A stretch of DNA of 64,000 nt from an uncultured Monoglobus sp. (GTDB lineage: Bacteria > Bacillota > Clostridia > Monoglobales > Monoglobaceae), in NCBI GenBank assembly GCA_947630505.1, contig CANRHV010000001.1, positions 1 through 64,000 of the forward strand. Direction: 5' to 3'. Shown one piece after another: positions 49,439-59,483 of the stretch. Every line of letters starts with the position of its first letter. Position 1 is the first letter of the stretch. The position numbers and the translations under genes were made by a program. Under the pieces are notes generated by a model. It ran no database searches. It saw only the letters and a list, made by a program, of their open reading frames with translations, and had not been told where the DNA came from.

Positions 49439-52400
49439 TTTATGAATGAGCCACAAGGCTTTATGGCGGAAAAGCCGTTTAACGAGCCTACGAGATGGAA
49501 ATATGAATTGATACGCCGAGACGGGTACATAAAGGGTTCAGATAATGAATATCATACAATTCTGGACTCATTTGGCATGGTTAGTCCTCATTTTTATATC
49601 AATGATGAAGTGAAGCTCAACATGGGTGCTCCGTCGGAACTGTCTTTGACTATCCCCCTCAAAGTACAGGACACCAGAGGCGGACACATGGGCGAGCTTA
49701 TCAAAAACAGATATTGGGACGCCTTTCGTGAGCATTATATTATCGAGGTCACGAATACAACCTATAAAAACTTTAAAATGCGGTTTATCTTAACCAAGCC
49801 TACGACAAGCAGTGCAGAAGGCAAGGACACAAGAAGTGTCAACGCATACTCGCTTGAACACGAGTTTTCCTTTAAAATGCTGCGTAATTTTAGTTCAAAG
49901 ACTCTTGATGAGAACACTATGGACATAGACAAACCGTGGTATTTGCGTGAGATATTGGAGCATATTTGCTCTAAATATATGGATAATACATGGAGTGTCG
50001 GTTACATAGACGGCAATGTAGCGGTCAAAATGCGCACATTTGATTTCGCAGAGGGCACGATTCTAAAGTTTATGAACGATGATTTGCAGGAATCATTCAG
50101 TTGTGTGTTCAAGTATGACACTGTTAACAGAACGATTAACGCTTATGATATGACGGTATATCCCGTATGCCCGAATTGTCATACCGGCGATTCGTTATTT
50201 TATCACGATGGTTATTTGGAGTGTATAAATGACGAGTGTTACGTTCAGATAACAGACGATAATAGTGATATATTAAAACCCACACATACAATACAGGTTG
50301 ATGTCCCAACAGGTAAATTAGACACTAATGGCGAGGAAGAAACAGAAAAAATCACTGTAATAGCCGAGCCTGTGACGGACGATGACGGCAATCAGGTTAA
50401 GGACGGAAGCGGTAATCTGCTCCTGCGCAAAGCAAATTGGAAAGCCAAACTCTACGGCGAGGACAAAGGCTTGCAACTGTCCGATCAGAACGCTTTAATC
50501 AAGACATACGAGGAAACTCTTGACGCAGATGATATGGCTACTCGCTTGTGGGTTTACGGCAAGGACGAGCTTGGGATTAATATAGCGACCAAAAACTATG
50601 CGGGACAGCCGTATATTGATAACTTTGCTCATTATCGCAACAAGAATTATATGTCCCCCAACCTCTTAACTGCTCTTGATAGATATGATGAACTATATGA
50701 GGCAAACAAGCACAAATGGGCTGAGTATAATGACACGCATTATAAACTGCTTCGTGCTTACAGCGAAGCAGTGGTTATATCTTCCGAGGGTAAAAATCTG
50801 TTAGAGGAAATGGAACTTGCATTAACCGCAATCAAGGCAATGACATCATTGCAGGCTAACGGTTATTCAACAGCTACCCTTGAAGATTTGAAAAACGAGA
50901 TTGACGCGGCGTTTGATAGCGTGCAGCACTATCTGGATGACGACGCTGATATTAAAGCCAAAGAAGAGTCCATAACGAATATCCTGTCCGCTCTGAACTC
51001 TAAACTCACGGGCGTTGGTGAGAATATCGTTGATTTATCTGAGGCTATCGAGGAATTATCCAAAGATATAGAAAGCAAATTGACTGCTATCAAGACTGCG
51101 GCAGCCGATATAAACGAGAAAAGTGATACAACAATAGATTTGTTGCAGGGTTATAGTCTTGAACAGTTGCAAGAGGCATTGTCTATTTATGAACAGCGTG
51201 TAGAGGTTCTTGTTGATATATCAAATAGCATTGTGTCTCCCGACTTAAACTCTGAACTTACCACAGGCTTTATTTGGCAGAAAGGTGATAAACTCTCTTA
51301 TCGCATTGTCACTACCGATGAGGACGAGGGAACCGCAACTGCGACTGAAATTAAAGAAATTAAACTCGCAAACGCTGTCAATAATATCTTTGAGTACACT
51401 ATCCCCGCAAGCGAGTATTCGCCTAAACAGAGAGCCGCAGAAAACGTGGCTTTACAGGTTTGGATAAGCAAAAACACAGGCACCAATAAGAAGGGCGAAC
51501 CTGTATATGCGGATAGGATATTGCAGACTGAAAACGTTCATTATTATATAGTTCCTATATATAGCAGTAAGAGTGATAGAACTGTTACAGGCTATAAGAT
51601 ACGTCAGAACGCTATTGATCTGGTGCCTATCAAAGAGGCTCTTGAAAAAGCTATAGCGGTTAAACAGGCTTATGTAGATTCAATTGTGCAGAAACAAAAC
51701 GATAATAATAAGGACATTCAAGACCTTAAAAAAACTCTTAACCGTGCGGAAGCTACATATACGGACAGCGAGGGCAATACGCATAACATCTTCACGCCAG
51801 AGACTATTATGGAGCTCAATCACTATATCAAAGACCAGAACTATACCAACGATTCTATCGGCGTAGCGGATATTATTGACGATACGGGTTCCGAGTTGTA
51901 TCAAAAGCGTGTTGATGACTTGTATCAGGACGGTTTGACTGTTCTTGACACAAAGCATACTCCAAAGCGTGATTTCAATATTCAGATATTTAACTTTGAG
52001 CGTGATATGCGTTGGCAGCATTTCTGGGGCAGAACCGAAATTGGCAATATGGCGTTGATTATGCACAGGCTCGCTGATGACGATTATATGATGAGAATTA
52101 TCGGTATAACGTCATCTAACGTCAACAATACTACCGTTGATTTAGCCTTGTCTAACGAAGAACTGCTCAGAACAAGCGTGAGGAGTTGGAAAGAACTAAC
52201 TAAAATGGCAACCACAACATCCACAACCATGAGCATTAACAAGGAAAAATGGAACAACGCAGAGGTAAATGCCGTTGAAACCATGATAGTAAACGGTTGG
52301 AACGCTGCGGTAAGCGCCGTGACAGCGGGTGATGAGACCGATGTTATCATAGACAAGCGAGGCATAACGCTCAGGAACCCATTAAAGCCCGAAGTTCAAA

Positions 52401-53725
52401 TTCGTGAAACACATAACATTATCACATTTACGGACGACAACTGGAACACGACCAGAACAGCCATAAGCAACGGTCATGTTATAGCTGATGTTATCATGGG
52501 TAGGTTGCTTGTAGGTCAAAACTTACAAATTGTCGCCACTAAAGAGGATGGCACAACCTTAACTTTTAGAGTTAACGGCGAAGGTGTGTTTATTGATAAC
52601 GGCAGTCTGTATATTCAGCCTATGGACGGCGATACGGCGGAGAAAAACGGCATCACCTTGTCTCCCGATAAGAATGAAGGTTTTATTTGCACAAGTTATG
52701 ATGAGTCTGGTAAGGCTGCTTACGAGATTAGGATTAACGGACAGACGGGCATAACTATTCATACATTGGACTCTAATGGAAATCAGAAGAAAAAAATGTT
52801 TAGTGCCTCTGTTGACGGCGAGACCTTCACTAACGGAACCATTTATGCTAAAGACTTGTGTCTCGGTGCATTAAACGAGGAAAGCGTTGTTACATATATT
52901 GAAAAAGCGACTGGTCTTAAAAAATATGGTACTAAATATGACCCCAACAATGTAGAGAAAAATCTCGAAAACGGACAGACGTATGATGATGTGTATGCGG
53001 CTTTAAGCGGTGAACATCTTTCATGTTCAGGTCTTTTGATTGATGGTACCAGTCGCGGTGGCGGATCGTTTGAGGTAACTCCTGATGGTAATGTTATTAT
53101 GAAAAATAGCTCAATAACATTGACGCATAACGATAGAATTAAAGGCAATCATATGATTACTATTGATCCAGAACATGGAATACAATTTGGCACACAAACC
53201 GATTCCCTTGGTGGATATAGTATATCTGTCGATTTAGATATAACAACAGGAAATGCCACTTTTTCGGGAACTGTTAAAGGTTCTAATATTGTGGGTAGCC
53301 AAATTATTGGAGGAACATATTTTGCTGTCCCCGAAGGATATGATGAAAATAGTTTGGCTTGGGATAATACTGGTATGCTATGGGATATACCGGGTCCGCA
53401 AAGATTGGTTATTAATAGAGACGGATTATATTCTCTTATAGGTGAAAATGTGGGATATTATGCTATGCGACATGGTTTGTGTCTAATGGCCAGCGATGAT
53501 TTCAATGGATTTGGAACATTAGAATTTGACTTCTATGGCGACTATAGGGGAGAGTTATCTCACGGAGGTGGTATGTTAACATTAGCACCCGGCAACAATA
53601 CAACATTAAATCTTGGGGCGGCCGGTCATACCACTTTTGCTTATGGCACATGGGATTTTTCGAGAGCAAACGTTGTAGGATTGCCAGAACCTGAAGTTAC
53701 AACACCACCTGTAATTATATCATGA
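49439..53725 (+). CDS. large phage tail protein (tail-associated/Tal-like)
   Basis: 1428 aa; N-terminal minor-structural/tail-type region, Cys4 motif CPNCHTGDSLFYHDGYLECINDEC, long coiled-coil-like middle, Gly-rich C-terminus. Confidence 0.7.
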   Translation, partial: FMNEPQGFMAEKPFNEPTRWKYELIRRDGYIKGSDNEYHTILDSFGMVSPHFYINDEVKLNMGAPSELSLTIPLKVQDTRGGHMGELIKNRYWDAFREHYIIEVTNTTYKNFKMRFILTKPTTSSAEGKDTRSVNAYSLEHEFSFKMLRNFSSKTLDENTMDIDKPWYLREILEHICSKYMDNTWSVGYIDGNVAVKMRTFDFAEGTILKFMNDDLQESFSCVFKYDTVNRTINAYDMTVYPVCPNCHTGDSLFYHDGYLECINDECYVQITDDNSDILKPTHTIQVDVPTGKLDTNGEEETEKITVIAEPVTDDDGNQVKDGSGNLLLRKANWKAKLYGEDKGLQLSDQNALIKTYEETLDADDMATRLWVYGKDELGINIATKNYAGQPYIDNFAHYRNKNYMSPNLLTALDRYDELYEANKHKWAEYNDTHYKLLRAYSEAVVISSEGKNLLEEMELALTAIKAMTSLQANGYSTATLEDLKNEIDAAFDSVQHYLDDDADIKAKEESITNILSALNSKLTGVGENIVDLSEAIEELSKDIESKLTAIKTAAADINEKSDTTIDLLQGYSLEQLQEALSIYEQRVEVLVDISNSIVSPDLNSELTTGFIWQKGDKLSYRIVTTDEDEGTATATEIKEIKLANAVNNIFEYTIPASEYSPKQRAAENVALQVWISKNTGTNKKGEPVYADRILQTENVHYYIVPIYSSKSDRTVTGYKIRQNAIDLVPIKEALEKAIAVKQAYVDSIVQKQNDNNKDIQDLKKTLNRAEATYTDSEGNTHNIFTPETIMELNHYIKDQNYTNDSIGVADIIDDTGSELYQKRVDDLYQDGLTVLDTKHTPKRDFNIQIFNFERDMRWQHFWGRTEIGNMALIMHRLADDDYMMRIIGITSSNVNNTTVDLALSNEELLRTSVRSWKELTKMATTTSTTMSINKEKWNNAEVNAVETMIVNGWNAAVSAVTAGDETDVIIDKRGITLRNPLKPEVQIRETHNIITFTDDNWNTTRTAISNGHVIADVIMGRLLVGQNLQIVATKEDGTTLTFRVNGEGVFIDNGSLYIQPMDGDTAEKNGITLSPDKNEGFICTSYDESGKAAYEIRINGQTGITIHTLDSNGNQKKKMFSASVDGETFTNGTIYAKDLCLGALNEESVVTYIEKATGLKKYGTKYDPNNVEKNLENGQTYDDVYAALSGEHLSCSGLLIDGTSRGGGSFEVTPDGNVIMKNSSITLTHNDRIKGNHMITIDPEHGIQFGTQTDSLGGYSISVDLDITTGNATFSGTVKGSNIVGSQIIGGTYFAVPEGYDENSLAWDNTGMLWDIPGPQRLVINRDGLYSLIGENVGYYAMRHGLCLMASDDFNGFGTLEFDFYGDYRGELSHGGGMLTLAPGNNTTLNLGAAGHTTFAYGTWDFSRANVVGLPEPEVTTPPVIIS

Positions 53726-53754
53726 TTTGACTTTATGATAATTATTTGATATAA
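53726..53754 (+). promoter_or_regulatory. consensus sigma-A promoter
   Basis: TTGACT-N17-TATAAT. Confidence 0.85.
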
Positions 53755-53791
53755 TTTTAGAAATTAAGTAATATCATGGAGGTACAATATT

Positions 53792-54376
53792 ATGAAAAAA
53801 AGATTTATTGCAGGATTTGTTTGCGGAGCAGTTTTGTTTGGTATAACAGGTGTATTTGCGGGTCAGTATCTTGCGATCGAAAATACATATCCGGTACAAG
53901 TAAATGGCAATAATGTTTCGCTTGAGGGTTATCAAATTAACGACTATACCTATTTCAAATTACGTGACATAGGCGACAAAGTAGGTTTTAATGTAGACTT
54001 TCAAAATGATACAATATTAATAGACACACAAGGGAAAGGAATTGGTAATACGGATACGGTAAATAAAAACGATGGATTAAATATAAAGAAGCAAGATCCA
54101 ACTTATGTTAGTATTAATGGTGCGGAATATATTAGTGCTGAAAATGCTATGTATTATGTTCAAAAGTTTTTTCGTGATGCAGAAAAAACATGGAATGTTG
54201 TGTATTCAACAGATCCCAATGGATTTTGTCAGTTACATTTAGTTGACCTTTCAGGCCCAATTCGTTCACAAGAAGTTTATGATCTTGACAGCGTTTTTAT
54301 GGATGGAGTGCGATATTTCACTCGTGAAGTTTTTGAGCGTGATGTGCTTGAAAGAATTAAGAATTATAAGTATTAA
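53792..54376 (+). CDS. secreted stalk-domain (copper amine oxidase N-terminal-like) protein
   Basis: signal peptide MKKRFIAGFVCGAVLFGITGVFAG then YPVQVNGNNVSLEGYQINDYTYFKLRDIGDKVGFNVDFQNDTILI. Confidence 0.75.
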   Translation: MKKRFIAGFVCGAVLFGITGVFAGQYLAIENTYPVQVNGNNVSLEGYQINDYTYFKLRDIGDKVGFNVDFQNDTILIDTQGKGIGNTDTVNKNDGLNIKKQDPTYVSINGAEYISAENAMYYVQKFFRDAEKTWNVVYSTDPNGFCQLHLVDLSGPIRSQEVYDLDSVFMDGVRYFTREVFERDVLERIKNYKY

Positions 54377-54402
54377 AATAGATATGGAAGGAATGATTTA
54401 TT

Positions 54403-54585
54403 ATGAGTCAAGAACAACGTGAACAAATAGCGGCTGTGATCAAGGTGCTTAATAATATAGACGTGAGAGGCAGACAGAACCTCTTGAACCTCTATGGTGC
54501 CATAGAAGTGCTTGAAGATATACTCTCCGCCTCAGCCTCTACTACCGAGGCAACCCACCCCACGCCCGAAAATCAGGCGGCGTAG
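54403..54585 (+). CDS. hypothetical small protein
   Basis: 60 aa ORF with GGAAGGA SD. Confidence 0.6.
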   Translation: MSQEQREQIAAVIKVLNNIDVRGRQNLLNLYGAIEVLEDILSASASTTEATHPTPENQAA

Positions 54586-54875
54586 AGAGACGTAGTGCAA
54601 AACGAAAACACCGCCGTGTAGCGGCACGGCGGTGAGATATTATCGGCTCAGGCGCAATTTAATGTGGTTAGCATCTGAGTCGATCTGCAACTCAACTTTT
54701 TCATATCTTGCTAAGAATTTTATTCCTGCATATATTGCAACGCAAATTGAACGTATATGAACAATCAGCGTCATCGCAGCAATCAATAATTCCGCAAGAT
54801 TAAAAAGTGAGTTACAGTTTATGGCGATTGGTTTTGGGATCGGGCAACTCGCTCCCAAAACCTATATAACAAAAC

Positions 54876-54904
54876 TTGACATTGTTTTTGCACTATGATA
54901 ATAT
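54876..54904 (+). promoter_or_regulatory. sigma-A promoter of cassette B
   Basis: TTGACA-N17-TAATAT. Confidence 0.8.
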
Positions 54905-54937
54905 AATCTCATATTATTTCTTTTAGGAGGTTGTATT

Positions 54938-55090
54938 ATGCAAAACGATAACAAGAAGAATAGCGATTTTAATACATTTATTGAAACGAGTAGTTTATAT
55001 CCCAAGGCGACTAAACCAATTGATGTCGCTTTAATGACGGACAAACTTGATAACAAGTCTACCGATCCAGATTCACAGAAAGGGGAATAG
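54938..55090 (+). CDS. small hydrophilic protein, cassette B
   Basis: MQNDNKKNSDFNTFIETSSLYPKATKPIDVALMTDKLDNKSTDPDSQKGE; AGGAGG SD; absent from ORF track. Confidence 0.65.
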   Translation: MQNDNKKNSDFNTFIETSSLYPKATKPIDVALMTDKLDNKSTDPDSQKGE

Positions 55091-55093
55091 TGC

Positions 55094-55681
55094 ATAGAAA
55101 TACTTATTAATCTTATAAAACACATACCCGATATAGTTCAATATTTTTTTCCGGGATATATTGCGGTGATACTGTTTAATTATTTATGCGGCAAAAAAAT
55201 AAAAGATGGTTTTCTTATAGTTATAAGCTGCGCAATAAGCTACGTTGGTATATCTATTGTAACGCTTGTAATTGAAACATGGTTGCATCAACAAATAGGC
55301 ACGCTTGCTTTATCTGCCATTACCGCTGTCTTCTTATTGGTGCTAAGCATAATTGCGGCGTGTATACATTCCGCACCTTGGTTTTCAAATTTAATGACGC
55401 AACTATTTAATGCTACACCAAATCAAAGTATATGGCGAGATGTTTTAGATTTTGAACATGGCTCAAATTTAAAAGTATATTTAAAGAGCAAGGATTATTA
55501 TTTAATCGGGCATCTTCAATATTTGGAGGAAAACGGTGAGGACTCTTGGTTGTCTATTAATGCCTTTGAGGAATATTATTTAAAGGACAATTCCGCAAAG
55601 AACATAAGATACCGTGATAACGAAAAGGTTTTTGCCGTGCTTCGCCTAACAGACGTTGATTATATTGAGGTTTTTAATTAA
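55094..55681 (+). CDS. membrane protein (DUF6338-like), cassette B, apparent ATA start
   Basis: AAAGGGG 8 nt before in-frame ATA at 55094; IEILINLIKHIPDIVQYFFPGY. Confidence 0.65.
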   Translation: MEILINLIKHIPDIVQYFFPGYIAVILFNYLCGKKIKDGFLIVISCAISYVGISIVTLVIETWLHQQIGTLALSAITAVFLLVLSIIAACIHSAPWFSNLMTQLFNATPNQSIWRDVLDFEHGSNLKVYLKSKDYYLIGHLQYLEENGEDSWLSINAFEEYYLKDNSAKNIRYRDNEKVFAVLRLTDVDYIEVFN

Positions 55682-55796
55682 TTTATAACAGTATAAAATA
55701 GTAGAGCTACATGAAGTGTGGCTCTCTTTTTTTTGTTGATTATCACTAAAAAAGATGTCGTTTTTTACAACAATATGATGAAATTTGGTTTTGTTA

Positions 55797-55825
55797 TTGC
55801 AGGTAAAATATGGTTGTGATATAAT
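55797..55825 (+). promoter_or_regulatory. sigma-A promoter of DUF262 gene
   Basis: TTGCAG-N17-TATAAT. Confidence 0.75.
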
Positions 55826-55857
55826 ATTTTAAATAAATACTAAGTGAGGTTTACATT

Positions 55858-57642
55858 ATGCAGGGCTTAAAAGAAACGAAATATAGATTTGACAAAAGAA
55901 CTTTTAAAGAATTAAAGTCCATCTTACAAGTTCCCAAGTTTCAGCGTGGTGCTGTTTGGTCAGATAAAACAAAAGCTGAATTTATTAAAACTGCTTTAAA
56001 TGGGTTCCCATTTGGCGCTTTATTGCTATATGAAGAAAACATTCAAAACTATTCATTAATTGATGGGTTGCAAAGATTTTCTACTTTGCTTGATTATGAG
56101 CGTTATCCTTACAAGTATATCATTGGGGCTATTCGCGAAACACTTGAAGATTTTGTAGACGGTAAAGCGCGAGTTAAAGATAAGACTATATTATTGCAAC
56201 AACTATTGCGTGGATTTGAACAACATTTTGTTTTAACGGATAATAAGCCAACATCACAAATAGCGAGAGCAATAACTGGATTTGTCGGAAATGATCAGGT
56301 TGAAGCTTTAGAAATTGCCGATCTTGTGGATAGAATCAGGACTAAATTCAGTATTAATAATTTACCAATTGCTTGCATGGTTTATGAGGGTCAATATAGT
56401 GATTTGCCTATGATTTTTAAAAATATAAATTCTCACGGTATGCCCTTAAATAAATATGACATTTATGCCGCAACGTGGAGTCACTTTGAAAATACAGTTA
56501 GAGATAATCAGATTTTAACTACTATTGATAATAAATATGATGCCATGTCTAACGACACAAATGTTCAAATTAATGGATATGAAAAGGGCGCTATTATTAA
56601 GTCGCAGTCCATTAATTTGTATGAATATTGTTTTGCAATTGGCGAGCTTGTAAGTCAAGCGTGCCCTTATATGGTTAGCAATTCTATTAAGTCCAAAACG
56701 GATATTAACCCGATTGGATTTAAGCTTGTTTCGTTAATAATTGGCAGTACCAGTTCTCCTCGTGATGACAGGCTTTTGGAGTGTTTTAAAAATGCTTCAG
56801 CTGACAATTTGGCGAATTTTAAGAATTGTGTTATAGAGTGTGCCAAAGAGGTAGAAACTCGCTTTAGTAAATATTTTTTATCATTAGACGGGCAGAAGTT
56901 CTATTACAATTATAATGAAAACCAAATATCAAGCCTAATAGTTACGTTGTTTAGAATAAAGTATATCACTACTTCAAACCCGTTTGAACTGTTAGAACGC
57001 GGTAACAATAAAGGAAATTTGGAAAACTTTAATAAACATGCACATTTTAGGATTATGTTTGATGTATTAAGCAAATATTGGAGCAATAGTGCGGAAGATA
57101 AGCTTAATGGTTGTTTTCGAGAAACTTTGCCACGCAATATTTATTTGACAAATATTGAGACAGGTACTTGGCGTAACATGTTGCAAAATTGGATGCAGGA
57201 ACAACAGCGGAATCCCAGAGTTAATCAGGCGCGCGTAAACGAGGTGTTTTATAATTTTATCTATAGGTTACAGGGAAATTCAATATCTTTTCCCGATAGA
57301 ACGTCGTATGGTTTGGTGCATATAATTGCACCCGATTTAATAAAGAAAAAGTGTGTTAATGTTACGGGAGTTTCTGCGTTAGGTAATGTATGTTTACTTC
57401 CTAAATTAAATACGTCAACCACTATAAGTCGCCCTACGTTATATGATCAATTAGACAACGCGCGTTATACAGAGGAGGAGTTAAAGTTATATTTATATCC
57501 GGAGCGTAAGGACGTTGATTTTGTTAGACATGATGCTTCTTTTGGAACGCGTGAATATATGCGATTTTTGCGTAATAGACATGCCTATTTGGAAGATTTG
57601 TTTGTTAATCTTGTTGATAAGGCTAAAAGAAGTGATAATTAA
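55858..57642 (+). CDS. DUF262-family (GmrSD-N-like / ParB-like) protein
   Basis: VPKFQRGAVWSDKTKAEFIKTALNGFPFGALLLYEE...YSLIDGLQRFSTL; C-terminal VSALGNVCLLPKLNTSTTISRPTLYDQL resembles DUF1524 region. Confidence 0.8.
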   Translation: MQGLKETKYRFDKRTFKELKSILQVPKFQRGAVWSDKTKAEFIKTALNGFPFGALLLYEENIQNYSLIDGLQRFSTLLDYERYPYKYIIGAIRETLEDFVDGKARVKDKTILLQQLLRGFEQHFVLTDNKPTSQIARAITGFVGNDQVEALEIADLVDRIRTKFSINNLPIACMVYEGQYSDLPMIFKNINSHGMPLNKYDIYAATWSHFENTVRDNQILTTIDNKYDAMSNDTNVQINGYEKGAIIKSQSINLYEYCFAIGELVSQACPYMVSNSIKSKTDINPIGFKLVSLIIGSTSSPRDDRLLECFKNASADNLANFKNCVIECAKEVETRFSKYFLSLDGQKFYYNYNENQISSLIVTLFRIKYITTSNPFELLERGNNKGNLENFNKHAHFRIMFDVLSKYWSNSAEDKLNGCFRETLPRNIYLTNIETGTWRNMLQNWMQEQQRNPRVNQARVNEVFYNFIYRLQGNSISFPDRTSYGLVHIIAPDLIKKKCVNVTGVSALGNVCLLPKLNTSTTISRPTLYDQLDNARYTEEELKLYLYPERKDVDFVRHDASFGTREYMRFLRNRHAYLEDLFVNLVDKAKRSDN

Positions 57643-57649
57643 TAAACAA

Positions 57650-57670
57650 AGAGCCGCAAGGCTCTTTTTA
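57650..57670 (+). terminator. Rho-independent terminator
   Basis: AGAGCC-gcaa-GGCTCT-TTTTA. Confidence 0.85.
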
Positions 57671-57701
57671 TTACAATTATGTTACAAAATTAAAAAAGTG
57701 C

Positions 57702-57730
57702 TTGACTTATGTACGTACCTTTGATATTAT
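57702..57730 (+). promoter_or_regulatory. sigma-A promoter with embedded GTACGTAC palindrome
   Basis: TTGACT-N17-TATTAT; GTACGTAC inside spacer. Confidence 0.8.
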
Positions 57731-57759
57731 TTAAGTACGGACAAAAGAGAGGTGATGAA

Positions 57760-57936
57760 ATGAGTCCCCGTACAGGACGTCCAACTCAAGAAAAACGTGA
57801 TAAACGCTTTGAAATAAGATTGTCTGAATCTACATATAACATTTTAGAAGAATGTTCTAACAAACTGAAAATTTCAAAAGCGGCGGTTATACACAAAGGT
57901 ATTGCGTTGGTGAAGTCCGAAATTGACAAAAAATAA
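57760..57936 (+). CDS. ribbon-helix-helix (CopG/Arc-like) regulator
   Basis: GRPTQEKRDKRFEIRLSESTYNILEECSNKLKISKAAVIHKGIALV. Confidence 0.75.
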   Translation: MSPRTGRPTQEKRDKRFEIRLSESTYNILEECSNKLKISKAAVIHKGIALVKSEIDKK

Positions 57937-57983
57937 AATGAACGCTCGCTGTTCTTTGGTCGGTTCACGAGCGTTCAAGCAGA

Positions 57984-58034
57984 ACATCATAAGAGATGTT
58001 GTAAATCTATTATACACTATTCCTCTTATGATGT
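57984..58034. repeat. 12-bp perfect inverted repeat
   Basis: ACATCATAAGAG ... CTCTTATGATGT. Confidence 0.9.
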
Positions 58035-58062
58035 CAAGATTACAGACAAGGAGGAAATTTTT

Positions 58063-58425
58063 ATGTGTAAAGAGAACACTTCCCAAACGCAGACTATCGG
58101 CGAAACCGTCAGAGTAGACCTGCTATCTGAACCTATACGGAAAGAAATTCATCATTTGTTTGAAATCCATGAGCAACTATCGGACGTGGAAGACGATATA
58201 AAGCATTGCTGGGTGATGGCTCTCCTGTTAGAGCAATGCTTGTCATACGGATATGAAACAGGCAGTATCATTACGACAGATATTATTTTACAGGCGTTAC
58301 GCACATTGTTACGGTTGTCCGATATGCTTACCGATGATTTCAAAAAAACCTATACGGATTATCAAAATTTCTTTGAAAATAAAAAGGTTGAGAGCGTAGA
58401 GCGTGAATTGAAAGGTGGTGCTTGA
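58063..58425 (+). CDS. hypothetical protein
   Basis: 120 aa ORF with AAGGAGG SD. Confidence 0.65.
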   Translation: MCKENTSQTQTIGETVRVDLLSEPIRKEIHHLFEIHEQLSDVEDDIKHCWVMALLLEQCLSYGYETGSIITTDIILQALRTLLRLSDMLTDDFKKTYTDYQNFFENKKVESVERELKGGA

Positions 58426-58426
58426 T

Positions 58427-59209
58427 ATGAATGAACTTCAAGTGTTTAGAAATGATATGTTTGGCGAGCTACGGACTATCGAGGAAAATGGTAAAACTTT
58501 GTTTTGCGGTAGTGACGTTGCAAAGGCATTAGGTTATAAGAACGCTCGTGACGCAATTTCACGGCATTGTAGGCATGTCGTGAAACACGACATAGGGGTC
58601 TCGACGGGTAAGAGACCCGATGGAACACCCATATATCAGCAAGTCAACATGACTTTTATCCCAGAAGGCGACATATATCGCTTAATTGTAAGGTCAACCT
58701 TGCCTGCGGCTGAAAAGTTTGAGCAATGGGTGTTTGATGATATTCTGCCGACTATACGCCGTCATGGTATGTATGCCACAAAGGATTTGCTTAACAATCC
58801 CGATCTGGCAATAGCAGCATTTCAAGCGTTAAAAGACGAACGTGAACAAAAGCGCTTGCTTGAAGAACAATTGCAAAAGCAGTTGCCTTATGTCAGGTTC
58901 GCTGAAACAGTGCAAGCCACTAATGACAATATACTCGTGCGTGAGTGTTCAAAACTGGCAAGCAATTACATAGGCGTTGATATTGGTGAAAAGAAACTGT
59001 ATCAAAAGCTTCGTGAATGGAACATGATATTAAAACACAGCAACGAGCCGTCACGCAGGGCATATCATTTGGGCATACTTGTATACATTGAGCGCACAGG
59101 CTTTAAGAACGGCTTGCCGTATCTGACCCACACAACCAAGGTTACGCCGAAAGGACAAGTCTATATAATCAACCGACTCATAAACGAGTCCCAAAGATTA
59201 GAGGCATAA
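58427..59209 (+). CDS. phage antirepressor (BRO-N domain, KilAC-like C-terminus)
   Basis: FRNDMFGELRTIEENGKTLFCGSDVAKALGYKNARDAISRHCR...FEQWVFDDILPTIRRHGMY. Confidence 0.9.
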   Translation: MNELQVFRNDMFGELRTIEENGKTLFCGSDVAKALGYKNARDAISRHCRHVVKHDIGVSTGKRPDGTPIYQQVNMTFIPEGDIYRLIVRSTLPAAEKFEQWVFDDILPTIRRHGMYATKDLLNNPDLAIAAFQALKDEREQKRLLEEQLQKQLPYVRFAETVQATNDNILVRECSKLASNYIGVDIGEKKLYQKLREWNMILKHSNEPSRRAYHLGILVYIERTGFKNGLPYLTHTTKVTPKGQVYIINRLINESQRLEA

Positions 59210-59227
59210 TGTAAAACCCCACAGGCA

Positions 59228-59258
59228 GTCACAACGTATATGTGGCTGCTTGTTTTTA
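59228..59258 (+). terminator. Rho-independent terminator
   Basis: AGGCAGTCAC...GTGGCTGCTT-GTTTTT. Confidence 0.75.
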
Positions 59259-59483
59259 TGTTAATTAGAGGCTATTGTGGTGAATAACTATAATAGGCAG
59301 GCAGAAAATAAAAAATCGACAGTCTATTCAATGCGGGACTTTATGACGCAATGATATAAAATATTAATTGGCGCATAAAAAATAATTGTCCCTCAATAAT
59401 ACTTCCAATCGGCATACAACATTACGGGCAAGCCACAAACGCCAAGGGAAATACTGTCTGCCATTCCATTTCTTTAAGTCTCC

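Noticed and set aside
54640-54858. 72-aa minus-strand ORF with a hydrophobic stretch
   Set aside because: Possible small membrane protein but no clear SD or promoter seen; left unlisted.
55088-55096. Stop-codon readthrough or TAG recoding joining the 50-aa ORF to the DUF6338-like gene
   Set aside because: The paralogous cassette A has the same arrangement out of frame, so SD-directed ATA initiation explains both.
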